A DNA stretch of 14,599 bases. It comes from PBB1 sp046154125. GTDB taxonomy: Bacteria > Pseudomonadota > Gammaproteobacteria > Burkholderiales > Burkholderiaceae_C. The DNA is taken from the NCBI GenBank assembly GCA_046154125.1, contig JBJXEJ010000010.1, positions 1 through 14,599 of the forward strand, read 5' to 3'. The notes beneath the pieces were generated by a model. That model saw only the letters and a program-made list of their open reading frames with translations, was not told where the DNA came from and did no database searches. This document shows, in pieces, positions 1 through 7,708 of this stretch (position 1 is the first letter of the stretch; every line of letters begins with the position of its first letter). Both the position numbers and the translations under genes were made by a program.

Positions 1-1121
1 CCCACCGGCTCCAGCACCACCAGCGGGCGCGTGGTGACCGTGCTGCCGCCGGCGGTGGTGACCTTGATCTGGCCCACGGCCTGCCCTGCGGTCAAAGGGG
101 CCAGCAGCGGGTCGGTGCGCTCGATCATGGTCTTGAGCTTGTCGCCTTCGCCCTTGGGCACGGTAACCACCAAGCCACCCTGCGCGCCCAGCTTGGCCTC
201 CGGTTTGTCACCCTTCCAGATGGGCACGGTGACCAGCGGCTTGCTGGCTTCAAAGAGCCGCACCGCGTCCCAGGCTTGCCAGCCCCAATTGAGCAGCTTC
301 TGGCTTTCGGCGGCCCGCGCTTCGCGGCTGGCGGTGCCCATCACCACGCTGACCAGGCGGCGCTTGCCGGCCGGGGTGTCGCGCACCGCGCTGGCCACCA
401 GGCAGTAGCCGGCCGCTTCGGTGTAGCCGGTCTTCATGCCGTCAACCGTCGGGTCGCGGCGCAGCAGCAGGTTGCGATTGGGCTGAGCGATGTTGTTGAA
501 CTTGAACTCCTTCATGGAGTAGTACGCGTACTCCTTCGGGTAGTCGCGAATGATGTGAGACGCAATGACCGAAAGGTCACGCGCGGTGCTCTTGTGGCCA
601 GGCTCGGTGAGGCCGGTGACATTCTTGAATGCGGTGTTCTTCAGATCCCAGGCCTGCGCCTGGCGGTTCATCATCGCGACGAACTGATCCAGCGTGCCGC
701 CGACCGCTTCGGCCAGCGCCACCGATGCGTCGTTGCCGGACTGGACGATCATGCCCTTCAGCAATTCGTCCACGGTCGGCGTCATCGTGGTGTCGATGAA
801 CATCAGGGAGCCGCCGCCCTTGCGCTCTTCCCAGGCACGCATCGACACCGACAGCTTCTGCTCGAGCGCGAGCTTCTTGTCGTGCAGCGCGGTGAAGACG
901 ACATAGGCCGTCATCAGCTTGGTCAACGAAGCCGGATCGGACGGCGCATCGGCGTCGCGTTCGGCCAGCGTCTGGTTGCTGGTCAGGTCGACCAGCAGGT
1001 AGCTGCGCGCCGCGATTTCTGGCGGCTGAGGCACCTGGGCCTGAGCGGTGGGCAGCGCACCCGCTACCAACAGCAAACCGACGGAAAACGAACGCGACAG
1101 ATAAAGAAACAGGGAGGTCAT
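1..1121 (-). CDS. dacC: D-alanyl-D-alanine carboxypeptidase, PBP5/PBP6 family (3' end cut by window edge)
   Basis: This is a periplasmic, membrane-associated low-molecular-weight penicillin-binding protein. It removes the terminal D-Ala from peptidoglycan pentapeptides. My translation starts at the ATG at 1121 and gives 373 codons before the edge; the family is usually about 380-390 residues, so only the last few residues should be missing. Residues 1-28 form a signal peptide ending in AQA. The three active-site motifs of this serine peptidase family are present: S65-L-T-K68 (nucleophile Ser65), S128-G-N130 and K230-T-G232. The part after about residue 290 fits the PBP5 C-terminal beta domain. 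The amphipathic anchor helix expected at the very end lies outside the window. The gene is last in a minus-strand run, 60 bases after the hydrolase. No Shine-Dalgarno is seen before the ATG, but a pyrimidine tract is. The family call is firm; dacC rather than dacA is a naming choice. Confidence 0.95.
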   Translation of the reverse strand, partial: MTSLFLYLSRSFSVGLLLVAGALPTAQAQVPQPPEIAARSYLLVDLTSNQTLAERDADAPSDPASLTKLMTAYVVFTALHDKKLALEQKLSVSMRAWEERKGGGSLMFIDTTMTPTVDELLKGMIVQSGNDASVALAEAVGGTLDQFVAMMNRQAQAWDLKNTAFKNVTGLTEPGHKSTARDLSVIASHIIRDYPKEYAYYSMKEFKFNNIAQPNRNLLLRRDPTVDGMKTGYTEAAGYCLVASAVRDTPAGKRRLVSVVMGTASREARAAESQKLLNWGWQAWDAVRLFEASKPLVTVPIWKGDKPEAKLGAQGGLVVTVPKGEGDKLKTMIERTDPLLAPLTAGQAVGQIKVTTAGGSTVTTRPLVVLEPV

Positions 1122-1181
1122 CGATGGATCAATCAGAAGAAAGAAGGGAGAAACAAGCGGAGCGGGCCGAAAGGGTTCAGC

Positions 1182-1805
1182 TCATCGCGCCGCAGTTTGC
1201 AGCTGATGCACCACGACGCTTTTCAGCAGGCCGAGTTGCCCGTGAAAGAAATGCCCGACGCCAGGGAACACGATGACCGGCAGGGACTGCGGCCGGGCCC
1301 AGTCCAGCGTGGCGGACAAGGGAACGACGTCGTCGCTTTCGCCGTGGATCACGATCGTGTCGGCAGGCACCACGGGAATGCATTGTTTCTGCGTCGAGGG
1401 ACCGACAAGTACCAGACGCAGCGGGCGCTCCGCTTCAGGCAGGCGCGAGGCTGCCTCGGCCGCGACATAGGCACCAAAGGAAAAACCGGCGAGCAACAGC
1501 GGCTGGCCCGCGCTGCGATGCCCAGCGACAACGGCCAGCGCATCATCGACTTCGCCGCGGCCGTCGTCCCAGGCACCCTCGGACGTGCCCACGCCGCGAA
1601 AGTTGAACCGCACAGTGGCCCAGCCCAATTGCACAAGTGCCCGCGCGACTGTTTGCACCACCTTGTTGTCCATCGTGCCGCCGAAACGCGGATGCGGGTG
1701 GCACACCACCGCCAGCCCGATGGCTGCGGCAGCCGGCATGTCGAGTGCGCACTGCAGGCTGCCGGCCGGACCGTTCACCTGAATCGACTGGGTATGTGAA
1801 TTCAT
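1182..1805 (-). CDS. alpha/beta hydrolase of the COG2945 type
   Basis: This is a 207-residue cytoplasmic alpha/beta hydrolase with no signal peptide. Near the N-terminus is the sequence HPHPRFGGTMDNKVV (36-50), characteristic of the COG2945 'dienelactone hydrolase-like' group. The nucleophile elbow is G107-F-S109-F-G111, the likely acid Asp is in HGESDDVVP (154-162; D158 or D159), and the catalytic His is in GVGHFFHG (H185). The triad is therefore complete in the expected order. The substrate is unknown; esterase or thioesterase activity is inferred from the fold only. It lies 37 bases downstream of the ferredoxin gene and 60 bases upstream of the carboxypeptidase, so co-transcription is likely. 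No convincing ribosome binding site is visible. Confidence 0.9.
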   Translation of the reverse strand: MNSHTQSIQVNGPAGSLQCALDMPAAAAIGLAVVCHPHPRFGGTMDNKVVQTVARALVQLGWATVRFNFRGVGTSEGAWDDGRGEVDDALAVVAGHRSAGQPLLLAGFSFGAYVAAEAASRLPEAERPLRLVLVGPSTQKQCIPVVPADTIVIHGESDDVVPLSATLDWARPQSLPVIVFPGVGHFFHGQLGLLKSVVVHQLQTAAR

Positions 1806-1842
1806 GGAGCGCCCGGAGACGACGCCCGTATCGGGCTGAAAT

Positions 1843-2169
1843 TCACTTGCCGACCGAAGGCGGGAGCAGCAAGCGGTCGACGACGCGACCGTTCTTCAGG
1901 TGGGAGTTGACGATCTCGTCGATGTCGTCGATGTCGACGAAGGTGTACCAGACGGCTTCCGGATAGACGACCACGACCGGGCCACCGGCGCATCGATCCA
2001 GGCAGCCCGCCTTGTTCACCCGAACCTGACCCGGCCCCGACAGGCCCGCTTCCTTGACGCGCGACTTGCAGCGATCGAATCCAGCCTGCGCCCCCTGTCG
2101 GGCACAGGAGTCCTCGCCCTTGTCACGCTGGTTCAAGCAGAAAAAGACATGCCGGCTGAAATAGGTCAT
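1843..2169 (-). CDS. thioredoxin-fold (2Fe-2S) ferredoxin
   Basis: This is a 108-residue soluble electron carrier of the thioredoxin-like 2Fe-2S ferredoxin family, related in fold to NuoE and Shethna-type proteins. The ligand pattern is C11 and C22 (ten residues apart), then C56-x3-C60 in a GCLDRCAGGPVVVVYPE stretch, which is the hallmark of the family. A fifth cysteine, C34, sits between the pairs. The N-terminal strand (HVFFCLNQR) and the C-terminal DIDEIV helix also match. Physiological partners cannot be told from the sequence. The ATG at 2169 has no Shine-Dalgarno; instead a TAGAAT hexamer sits 5 bases upstream. The gene follows VanZ after 57 bases and precedes the hydrolase by 37 bases. 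Confidence 0.9.
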   Translation of the reverse strand: MTYFSRHVFFCLNQRDKGEDSCARQGAQAGFDRCKSRVKEAGLSGPGQVRVNKAGCLDRCAGGPVVVVYPEAVWYTFVDIDDIDEIVNSHLKNGRVVDRLLLPPSVGK

Positions 2170-2174
2170 CCGGC

Positions 2175-2180
2175 ATTCTA
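2175..2180 (-). promoter_or_regulatory. candidate -10 box (TAGAAT) directly before the ferredoxin start
   Basis: TAGAAT matches the sigma-70 -10 consensus at five of six positions and ends 5 bases before the ATG. If used, transcription would begin at or next to the start codon, giving a leaderless message. No good -35 hexamer is seen at the usual distance, so this rests on the -10 match and its position only. Confidence 0.35.
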
Positions 2181-2226
2181 CGAAGGCCTAGCTGAAGGCT
2201 GTCTCACATCAGGGTATCGATTTGCA

Positions 2227-3336
2227 TCAGGCGTCATCGCGCGCGGCGACGCGACCCAGCAGATAGGCCATCGCCACGTAAGGCCACAACCAGCCGACCC
2301 ACTGTGCAGCGCCATGGAAACGAATGAAGCGCCCCTGCTCCCACGCCTGCAGGCTCTGCGCGAAGTAAACGTCTTCGGACGCCTGGGACATCAGCGAAAC
2401 CAGCGCGGTCAACGCCATCAGGCCCAGTGCGGCCGACGCCCTGCGCGGCACCCAGGCCAGCATCAGCGAAGCCAGGGCGCCCGCACAGAGACCCGCCATC
2501 GCCGTCGAGGAAAGCCAGGCCATCGCATGATCCGGTCCGAAATTGAGGGCGGTCGACAGCGTGGTGGCGCCCCCTCCTGCTACCGCGATTCCCAGCACCA
2601 TCACGCTGCGCCGCCACCCCGAGCGGCAGACCGTGAATCCGAGCAGGCACGGCGCGATCAATCCCAGCGCGATCGCACAGAACTCGCCGGCCGGTGGCAG
2701 CCCCGGTCCGAACCACTGTGCCTCGAGGATATTGCGGCTCCAATCGGCCAGCGGCGTGTGGTCCAGCCAGCCCGCCAGGGTGTCCTGAAGGCGGGACAGC
2801 ACCTGACCGACGCCGAACGGCAGCGCGGTCGGAAACAGCAGGCCCGTCGGCCACAGCAGCAGCAGGGTCAGGCCGCCTGCACTGCGCGCGACAAACCACC
2901 GATCGCGCAGTCGCTGCCAGCGGTCGAGCAGGCCGGCCGCATGCATCAGCACGCCCAGCGCGGCGCCCACAGTGGCGCCCAGGATGTTCAATGCCAGATC
3001 GACGTTCGACGGAACGCGCGACGGCAATCCGTTCTGCACCAGTTCCATCGCCAGCGACAGCCCTGCAGCGGCCAGCCCCGCACGCAGGAAGGCGCCACCG
3101 GCGCGGCGGCCGGTGCGTACCCCGGCTGCAAACACCAGCAGGCCCAGCGGCAGGTAACCCAGCAGGTTGGCCACCAGATCGAAGGCGGTCCAGTAGCGAG
3201 GCCAGGGCAGCGCCAGAAAGGCCAGCAGCCCGACCGTCGGCCATCGCCATCCTGCAAACGGATACAGGCTCGCATAGGCGATCAGGCCGGCATACAGCCA
3301 TGCGAGAGGCAAGGCCGAACTTCGGTGGCGTGCCAT
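2227..3336 (-). CDS. VanZ-family integral membrane protein
   Basis: This is a 369-residue polytopic membrane protein rich in Leu, Ala and Gly, with roughly nine to ten hydrophobic segments. The N-terminal third carries the VanZ-like signature: D53-x-V-x-N57 with LGYLPLGLL, then E98-x2-Q101, P105-x-R107, D113-x3-N117 and a following glycine-rich helix. The C-terminal two thirds add more predicted membrane helices (about 155-175, 218-236, 242-262, 270-292 and 298-315) and have no domain that I recognise. VanZ proteins are named after a teicoplanin-resistance accessory protein, but most chromosomal homologues have no known function, so resistance should not be inferred. The start is well supported: ATG at 3336 with GGAG 5 bases upstream. 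It lies 33 bases after the HemJ-like gene. Confidence 0.85.
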   Translation of the reverse strand: MARHRSSALPLAWLYAGLIAYASLYPFAGWRWPTVGLLAFLALPWPRYWTAFDLVANLLGYLPLGLLVFAAGVRTGRRAGGAFLRAGLAAAGLSLAMELVQNGLPSRVPSNVDLALNILGATVGAALGVLMHAAGLLDRWQRLRDRWFVARSAGGLTLLLLWPTGLLFPTALPFGVGQVLSRLQDTLAGWLDHTPLADWSRNILEAQWFGPGLPPAGEFCAIALGLIAPCLLGFTVCRSGWRRSVMVLGIAVAGGGATTLSTALNFGPDHAMAWLSSTAMAGLCAGALASLMLAWVPRRASAALGLMALTALVSLMSQASEDVYFAQSLQAWEQGRFIRFHGAAQWVGWLWPYVAMAYLLGRVAARDDA

Positions 3337-3369
3337 CGGTGCTCCGGCGGCGCTGGAATCAGTTCACGG

Positions 3370-3792
3370 TCAAAACGGCTTGACCACCACCAGCACCACG
3401 ATGACGATGAGCAGGATCACCGGCACCTCGTTGAACACCCGGAACCAGCGGTCACTGCGCTGATTGGCGAACTGCTCGAACTGGCGCAGCAGCGCACGGC
3501 ACATGTGGTGGTACCCGACCACCAGCACCACCAGCGCGATCTTGGCGTGCAGCCAGCCGCCGGCGCCTGTCCTCCAGTAGCCGAGCCACAGCCAGAGCCC
3601 CAGCCCGATCGCCGGGATCATCAGCAGGCTGGTGAAGCGGTAGAGCTTGCGGGCCATCAGCAGCAGCCGCTCACGCTCGGCATGGCTGTCGGCTGGCACC
3701 ATGGCCAGGTTGACGAAAATGCGCGGCAGATAGAACAGGCCAGCGAACCAGGCCGCGACGAACACGATGTGAAAGGCTTTGATCCAGAGCAT
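3370..3792 (-). CDS. hemJ: HemJ/CopD-family membrane protein, probable protoporphyrinogen IX oxidase
   Basis: This is a 140-residue protein with four predicted membrane helices (about 5-30, 57-77, 84-104, 120-138). The start MLWIKAFHIVFVAAWFAG, with H8 in the first helix, the YLPRIFV loop, the LHAKIALV...YHHM segment, and the ending RVFNEVPVILL...VVVKPF fit the small HemJ (UPF0093) group. In other bacteria HemJ oxidises protoporphyrinogen IX to protoporphyrin IX, the penultimate step of haem synthesis. Databases often label such proteins 'CopD family', so copper export is the alternative label. The divergent neighbour hemB supports the haem reading. Upstream in-frame codons could lengthen the protein to 167 residues, but that extension is Arg/Pro-rich and unlike the family. 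The chosen ATG follows a GATAAT box by 6 bases. Confidence 0.82.
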   Translation of the reverse strand: MLWIKAFHIVFVAAWFAGLFYLPRIFVNLAMVPADSHAERERLLLMARKLYRFTSLLMIPAIGLGLWLWLGYWRTGAGGWLHAKIALVVLVVGYHHMCRALLRQFEQFANQRSDRWFRVFNEVPVILLIVIVVLVVVKPF

Positions 3793-3798
3793 CGGCGG

Positions 3799-3804
3799 AT
3801 TATC
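3799..3804 (-). promoter_or_regulatory. candidate -10 box (GATAAT) before hemJ
   Basis: GATAAT, read on the minus strand, ends 6 bases before the hemJ ATG, which is exactly where a -10 hexamer would lie if transcription began at the A of the start codon. No Shine-Dalgarno is present. The -35 region is not convincing. This would be the main promoter of the minus-strand run that ends with the carboxypeptidase. Confidence 0.4.
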
Positions 3805-3883
3805 GCCATGCGGGACAGGCCGCCACGCGGCGCGGGGCAGCCTCCGGGCTCGGGCGAAACAGGGCACCGCCACAACGTGCGTC

Positions 3884-3889
3884 TATGAT
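3884..3889 (+). promoter_or_regulatory. candidate -10 box (TATGAT) for hemB-corA
   Basis: TATGAT matches the sigma-70 -10 consensus at five of six positions and is the best AT-rich box in the 187-base hemJ-hemB spacer. Transcription would begin near 3896, leaving a leader of about 20 or 85 bases depending on which GTG starts hemB. The matching -35 is weak. Confidence 0.3.
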
Positions 3890-3979
3890 CTGACGAAGAA
3901 CTTTCGCGGGTGAAAAGTGCTTGTTGCCAAGCACCGAAGGCACCTGACGATTCCTGTCCACACACCACTGCGTTTCGTC

Positions 3980-4984
<1,005 letters not shown>

Positions 4985-5003
4985 GCCCGAGGCCGAGACG
5001 GGG

Positions 5004-6122
5004 ATGCGCGTCTTCCACATCCAGGGCGACCAGTTCAATGAACTCGACTCATTGCCAGAGAAGCTGCCAGCGACGGGTTACCTGTGGGTGGGCAGCGCCC
5101 GGCGCGAGTTCGAGGTCCAGTCCGCCGTTCTGCAATCTGCCCTGCAGAACTGGACCGGCGGACAGCTGGTCGACCTGCACGTCTCCGACCTGCTGAACAA
5201 CCAGCTGCCATCTCACTTCGACTACACGTCCTGGTACGACGTGCTGGTGTTCCGCCGACTGGCGGCCGGGGAAGGCAGCGCGCCGATGTTCCTCGACGAC
5301 AGCAAGGGCACGCTGGCCACCGCGCGGGCAGCGCTCGAAGCCATCGATACCAGCCCGGTCGGATTTGCGCTGTTCGACCGGGTGCTGCTGACGGTGCACC
5401 CGACCGACTGCCAGGTGCGCGAGTTCTTTGCCAACCGGTTGCAGCAGCAGGCGCTGACTTCAGGCGGCGATGCACGCAGCCCCGAGGGCCGCGGCGCCGT
5501 GCGACTGCCCACCAGCCCGGCCGACCTGATGCTGCGCATGGTCAACCACATGGTCGACAGCTACCTCGAGTTGCGGCGGCTGCTGACCAAGCAGCTCAGC
5601 TACCTCCAGCAGGAATTGTTCAACCCGCGCAGTCGCTTCGACAACTGGCAGATGCTGCTCGAGTCGCGTAACTCGCTGCACCTGCTCGAGGACACCTGCG
5701 AAGACCAGCGCAGCGCGATCACCGAATGGATCGACGCGCTCGACGAGTGGCCGGCCGATGGCGACAAGAACGCGCGGCGCGAACGCGAGTTGCTGCGCGT
5801 GCACTCGCGCGATGTGCTGGAGCACATCGAGCGCGTGCTCGGCCATGTTCGCCGGCTCGAATCGTCGGCCGAGACCGCGGTCCAGATGCATTTCTCGGCG
5901 CAGAGCAACCGCACCAACGACATCATGCGAACGCTGACCGTCCTGACGGCGATCTTCATGCCGTTGAACCTGGTGACGGGCTTCTTCGGCATGAATTTCG
6001 AGGGACTGCCGCTGATACACAGCCGCACCGGGTTCTGGACCATCTTTCTCATCATGCTGATGGTCGGCATCGGTCTCGGCCTCTTCTTCTGGCGCAAGCG
6101 CTACCTGGGATCGTCCCGCTGA
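5004..6122 (+). CDS. corA: CorA-family magnesium/cobalt transporter
   Basis: This is a 372-residue inner-membrane divalent-cation channel. It has a large cytoplasmic N-terminal domain (1 to about 300) with a long helical region (about 175-305, SYLELRRLLTKQLSYLQQEL and following) and two C-terminal membrane helices (about 309-328 and 343-363). The signature G329-M-N331 lies at the end of the first helix within TGFFGMNFEG. The stretch before it, SNRTNDIMRTLTVLTAIFMP, is typical of CorA. CorA works as a pentamer importing Mg2+ and also Co2+ or Ni2+. The C-terminus ends in FFWRKRYLGSSR, with the cytoplasmic basic residues usual for the family. It starts 19 bases after the hemB stop behind a purine-rich stretch (GAGACGGGG), so it is probably co-transcribed with that magnesium-dependent enzyme. 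It is convergent with ybeY (21-base gap). Confidence 0.95.
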   Translation: MRVFHIQGDQFNELDSLPEKLPATGYLWVGSARREFEVQSAVLQSALQNWTGGQLVDLHVSDLLNNQLPSHFDYTSWYDVLVFRRLAAGEGSAPMFLDDSKGTLATARAALEAIDTSPVGFALFDRVLLTVHPTDCQVREFFANRLQQQALTSGGDARSPEGRGAVRLPTSPADLMLRMVNHMVDSYLELRRLLTKQLSYLQQELFNPRSRFDNWQMLLESRNSLHLLEDTCEDQRSAITEWIDALDEWPADGDKNARRERELLRVHSRDVLEHIERVLGHVRRLESSAETAVQMHFSAQSNRTNDIMRTLTVLTAIFMPLNLVTGFFGMNFEGLPLIHSRTGFWTIFLIMLMVGIGLGLFFWRKRYLGSSR

Positions 6123-6143
6123 GCCGACGCGCCGGGCAGCGTG

Positions 6144-6599
6144 TCAGGCCGCATACGGATCGGCAAACCCGAGGGACAGCATGACTTCGCTTTCGCGTGA
6201 CTCCATGCGTTCGGCTTCGTCATTGTGCTCGTGGTCGTGGCCTTGCGCATGCAGCGTACCGTGCACCAGCAGGTGCGCGTAGTGAGACTCGAGCTGCAGC
6301 GACTGCTCACGCGCCTCGGCTTCGACCACGTCGGCGCACAACACCAGATCGGCGTGCACCAGCGGGGCGTGGCTGTAGTCGAAGGTCAGCACGTTGGTCG
6401 CGTAGTCCTTGCCGCGGAAGTCGCGATTCAACGCTCTCGCTTCCTCGCTGCCGACGACGCGCACCGTGATCTCGGCCGGCGCATCGAGCGCCGCGCGTAT
6501 CCAGCGTGCAACTCGATGCCGCGGCAACCGGACACGGTGCGCACGCGGCAGGACGTCGCGCGCGAACTGCAGGGAAAGGGACAACGCGGGTCGACTCAC
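6144..6599 (-). CDS. ybeY: endoribonuclease YbeY (16S rRNA 3'-end maturation / rRNA quality control)
   Basis: This is a 151-residue UPF0054-family metalloprotein that acts in late 30S maturation and 70S ribosome quality control. The metal motif HxxxHxxxxxH is present as H113-GTL-H117-AQGHD-H123, followed by DHEH. The conserved arginine is R59 in LNRDFRGKDYATNVLTFDY. The residue after Gly120 is His where most homologues have Tyr, a mild substitution. The start is a GTG at 6599, only 2 bases after the phoH stop, so translation is probably coupled to phoH. The gene is normally followed by corC and lnt in relatives; here it is followed by the convergent corA. Confidence 0.95.
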   Translation of the reverse strand: MSRPALSLSLQFARDVLPRAHRVRLPRHRVARWIRAALDAPAEITVRVVGSEEARALNRDFRGKDYATNVLTFDYSHAPLVHADLVLCADVVEAEAREQSLQLESHYAHLLVHGTLHAQGHDHEHNDEAERMESRESEVMLSLGFADPYAA

Positions 6600-6601
6600 G
6601 A

Positions 6602-7603
6602 TCAGACGGAGTCCGACCGCGACGCGTCATAGGCGTCGACGATGCGTGCAACCAGCGGGTGGCGCACCACATCGGCCGACGTGAAGCGCGTCGTGGCAAT
6701 GCCGCGCACCCGTTTCAGCACGCGCTCGGCGTCGATCAGTCCACTCATCTGGCCGCGCGGCAGGTCGATCTGGCTGACATCGCCGGTGACCACGCACTTG
6801 CTGCCGAAGCCGATGCGGGTGAGGAACATCTTCATCTGCTCGGGTGTGGTGTTCTGCGCTTCGTCGAGGATCACGAAGGCATTGTTCAGGGTGCGCCCGC
6901 GCATGAAGGCCAGCGGCGCCACTTCGATGAGCCCCTTCTCGAAGGCGCGCGCGACCTTGTCGATGCCCATCAGGTCGTACAGCGCGTCATGCAGCGGACG
7001 CAGGTACGGATCGACCTTCTGCGCCAGGTCGCCGGGCAGGAAACCCAACCGTTCGCCCGCCTCGACCGCCGGACGGGTCAAGACGATGCGCTGCACGCTG
7101 CTGCGCTCAAGCGCATCGATCGCGCAGGCGACGGCCAGAAAGGTCTTGCCTGTGCCTGCCGGACCGATCCCGAAGGTGATGTCGTGCGACAGGATGTTGG
7201 CAAGGTACACGTGCTGGCTCGGCGTGCGCCCGGCCAGATCGGCACGACGGGTGCGCAGCACTGTGGGCTCCGGGGCAGGCGCCACCGACGGCGCGGCGCG
7301 CTCCGCGGTGGTGTGGTGGGTCTCCGGAATCTCGCGTCCTGCGCTGTCGTAGGCAGCCTCGACCAGCGACAGCTGGAACGCATCGGCCGCGAGCGGGCCC
7401 TGGGCTCGGTCGTACAGCGACTGCAGCAGTGCCACCGCACGCTCCGCCTGCGCCTTGCCCCCCTCGATGCGAAACGACTCGTTGCGTCGCGTGATCGTCA
7501 CGTCGAACGCCGATTCGATGTCGCGAAGGTGACTGTCCAGGCTGCCACAGAGGTGCGCCAGCCGGGTGTTGTCGAGCGGAATGAACGCGTGTCTGAGGAT
7601 CAA
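6602..7603 (-). CDS. phoH: PhoH-family ATPase (PhoL/YbeZ type)
   Basis: This is a 333-residue cytoplasmic P-loop ATPase of the PhoH/YbeZ group. It has an N-terminal KH-like domain (about 1-85), a Pro/Ala-rich linker (about 95-120) and the PhoH ATPase domain (about 125-325). Walker A is G147-PAGTG-K153-T154 and Walker B is V244-IL-D247-E248-AQ, followed by NTTPEQMKMFLTRIG and VVTGD (271-275). Its E. coli homologue YbeZ works with YbeY in ribosome maturation, which agrees with the 2-base spacing to ybeY. No ATG or GTG is available near the conserved N-terminus. The reading ILRHAFIPLDNTRLAHLCG begins right after a TTG at 7603 that has GGAG 11 bases upstream, so I call a TTG start. The frame stays open far upstream, but that part is antisense to the kinase gene and is not protein-like. 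Confidence 0.93.
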   Translation of the reverse strand: MILRHAFIPLDNTRLAHLCGSLDSHLRDIESAFDVTITRRNESFRIEGGKAQAERAVALLQSLYDRAQGPLAADAFQLSLVEAAYDSAGREIPETHHTTAERAAPSVAPAPEPTVLRTRRADLAGRTPSQHVYLANILSHDITFGIGPAGTGKTFLAVACAIDALERSSVQRIVLTRPAVEAGERLGFLPGDLAQKVDPYLRPLHDALYDLMGIDKVARAFEKGLIEVAPLAFMRGRTLNNAFVILDEAQNTTPEQMKMFLTRIGFGSKCVVTGDVSQIDLPRGQMSGLIDAERVLKRVRGIATTRFTSADVVRHPLVARIVDAYDASRSDSV

Positions 7604-7708
7604 GTTCGACCGATCTCCGAAGGGGTGGACTATTGTGGCGCCGCGAGAGAGGTGGCCCCGGCTCCAGGCCTGTTCACCGCACGAGGCCATCCTGCACAAT
7701 CGCCGCCC
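7604..7708. promoter_or_regulatory. divergent intergenic region phoH / sensor kinase
   Basis: These 105 bases must hold both promoters. On the plus strand, TTCACC (7673-7678) and CACAAT (7695-7700) are 16 bases apart, and the second ends 8 bases before the kinase ATG; each matches the sigma-70 consensus at four of six positions. On the minus strand a CACAAT (7637 to 7632) is oriented toward phoH. The kinase has no Shine-Dalgarno. No clear operator repeat is visible beyond this CACAAT pair. Confidence 0.35.

Noticed and set aside
276..1799. Long plus-strand open frame (507 codons) opposite the carboxypeptidase and hydrolase genes
   Set aside because: It is antisense to two clear genes, is rich in Arg, His, Gln and Gly, and has no recognisable domain; long antisense frames are expected in GC-rich coding DNA.
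2227..3336. VanZ protein considered as a glycopeptide resistance gene
   Set aside because: No vanA/H/X/R/S-type genes are present, and chromosomal VanZ homologues of Gram-negative bacteria are not resistance markers.
1900..3888. Plus-strand open frame of 662 codons
   Set aside because: It is antisense to ferredoxin, VanZ and HemJ, with Gln/Arg/His-rich composition typical of the reverse frame of membrane proteins.
6506..7708. N-terminal extension of the sensor kinase frame by 401 codons
   Set aside because: The extension lies antisense to phoH and ybeY and has no family resemblance; the signal peptide starts at the ATG at 7709.
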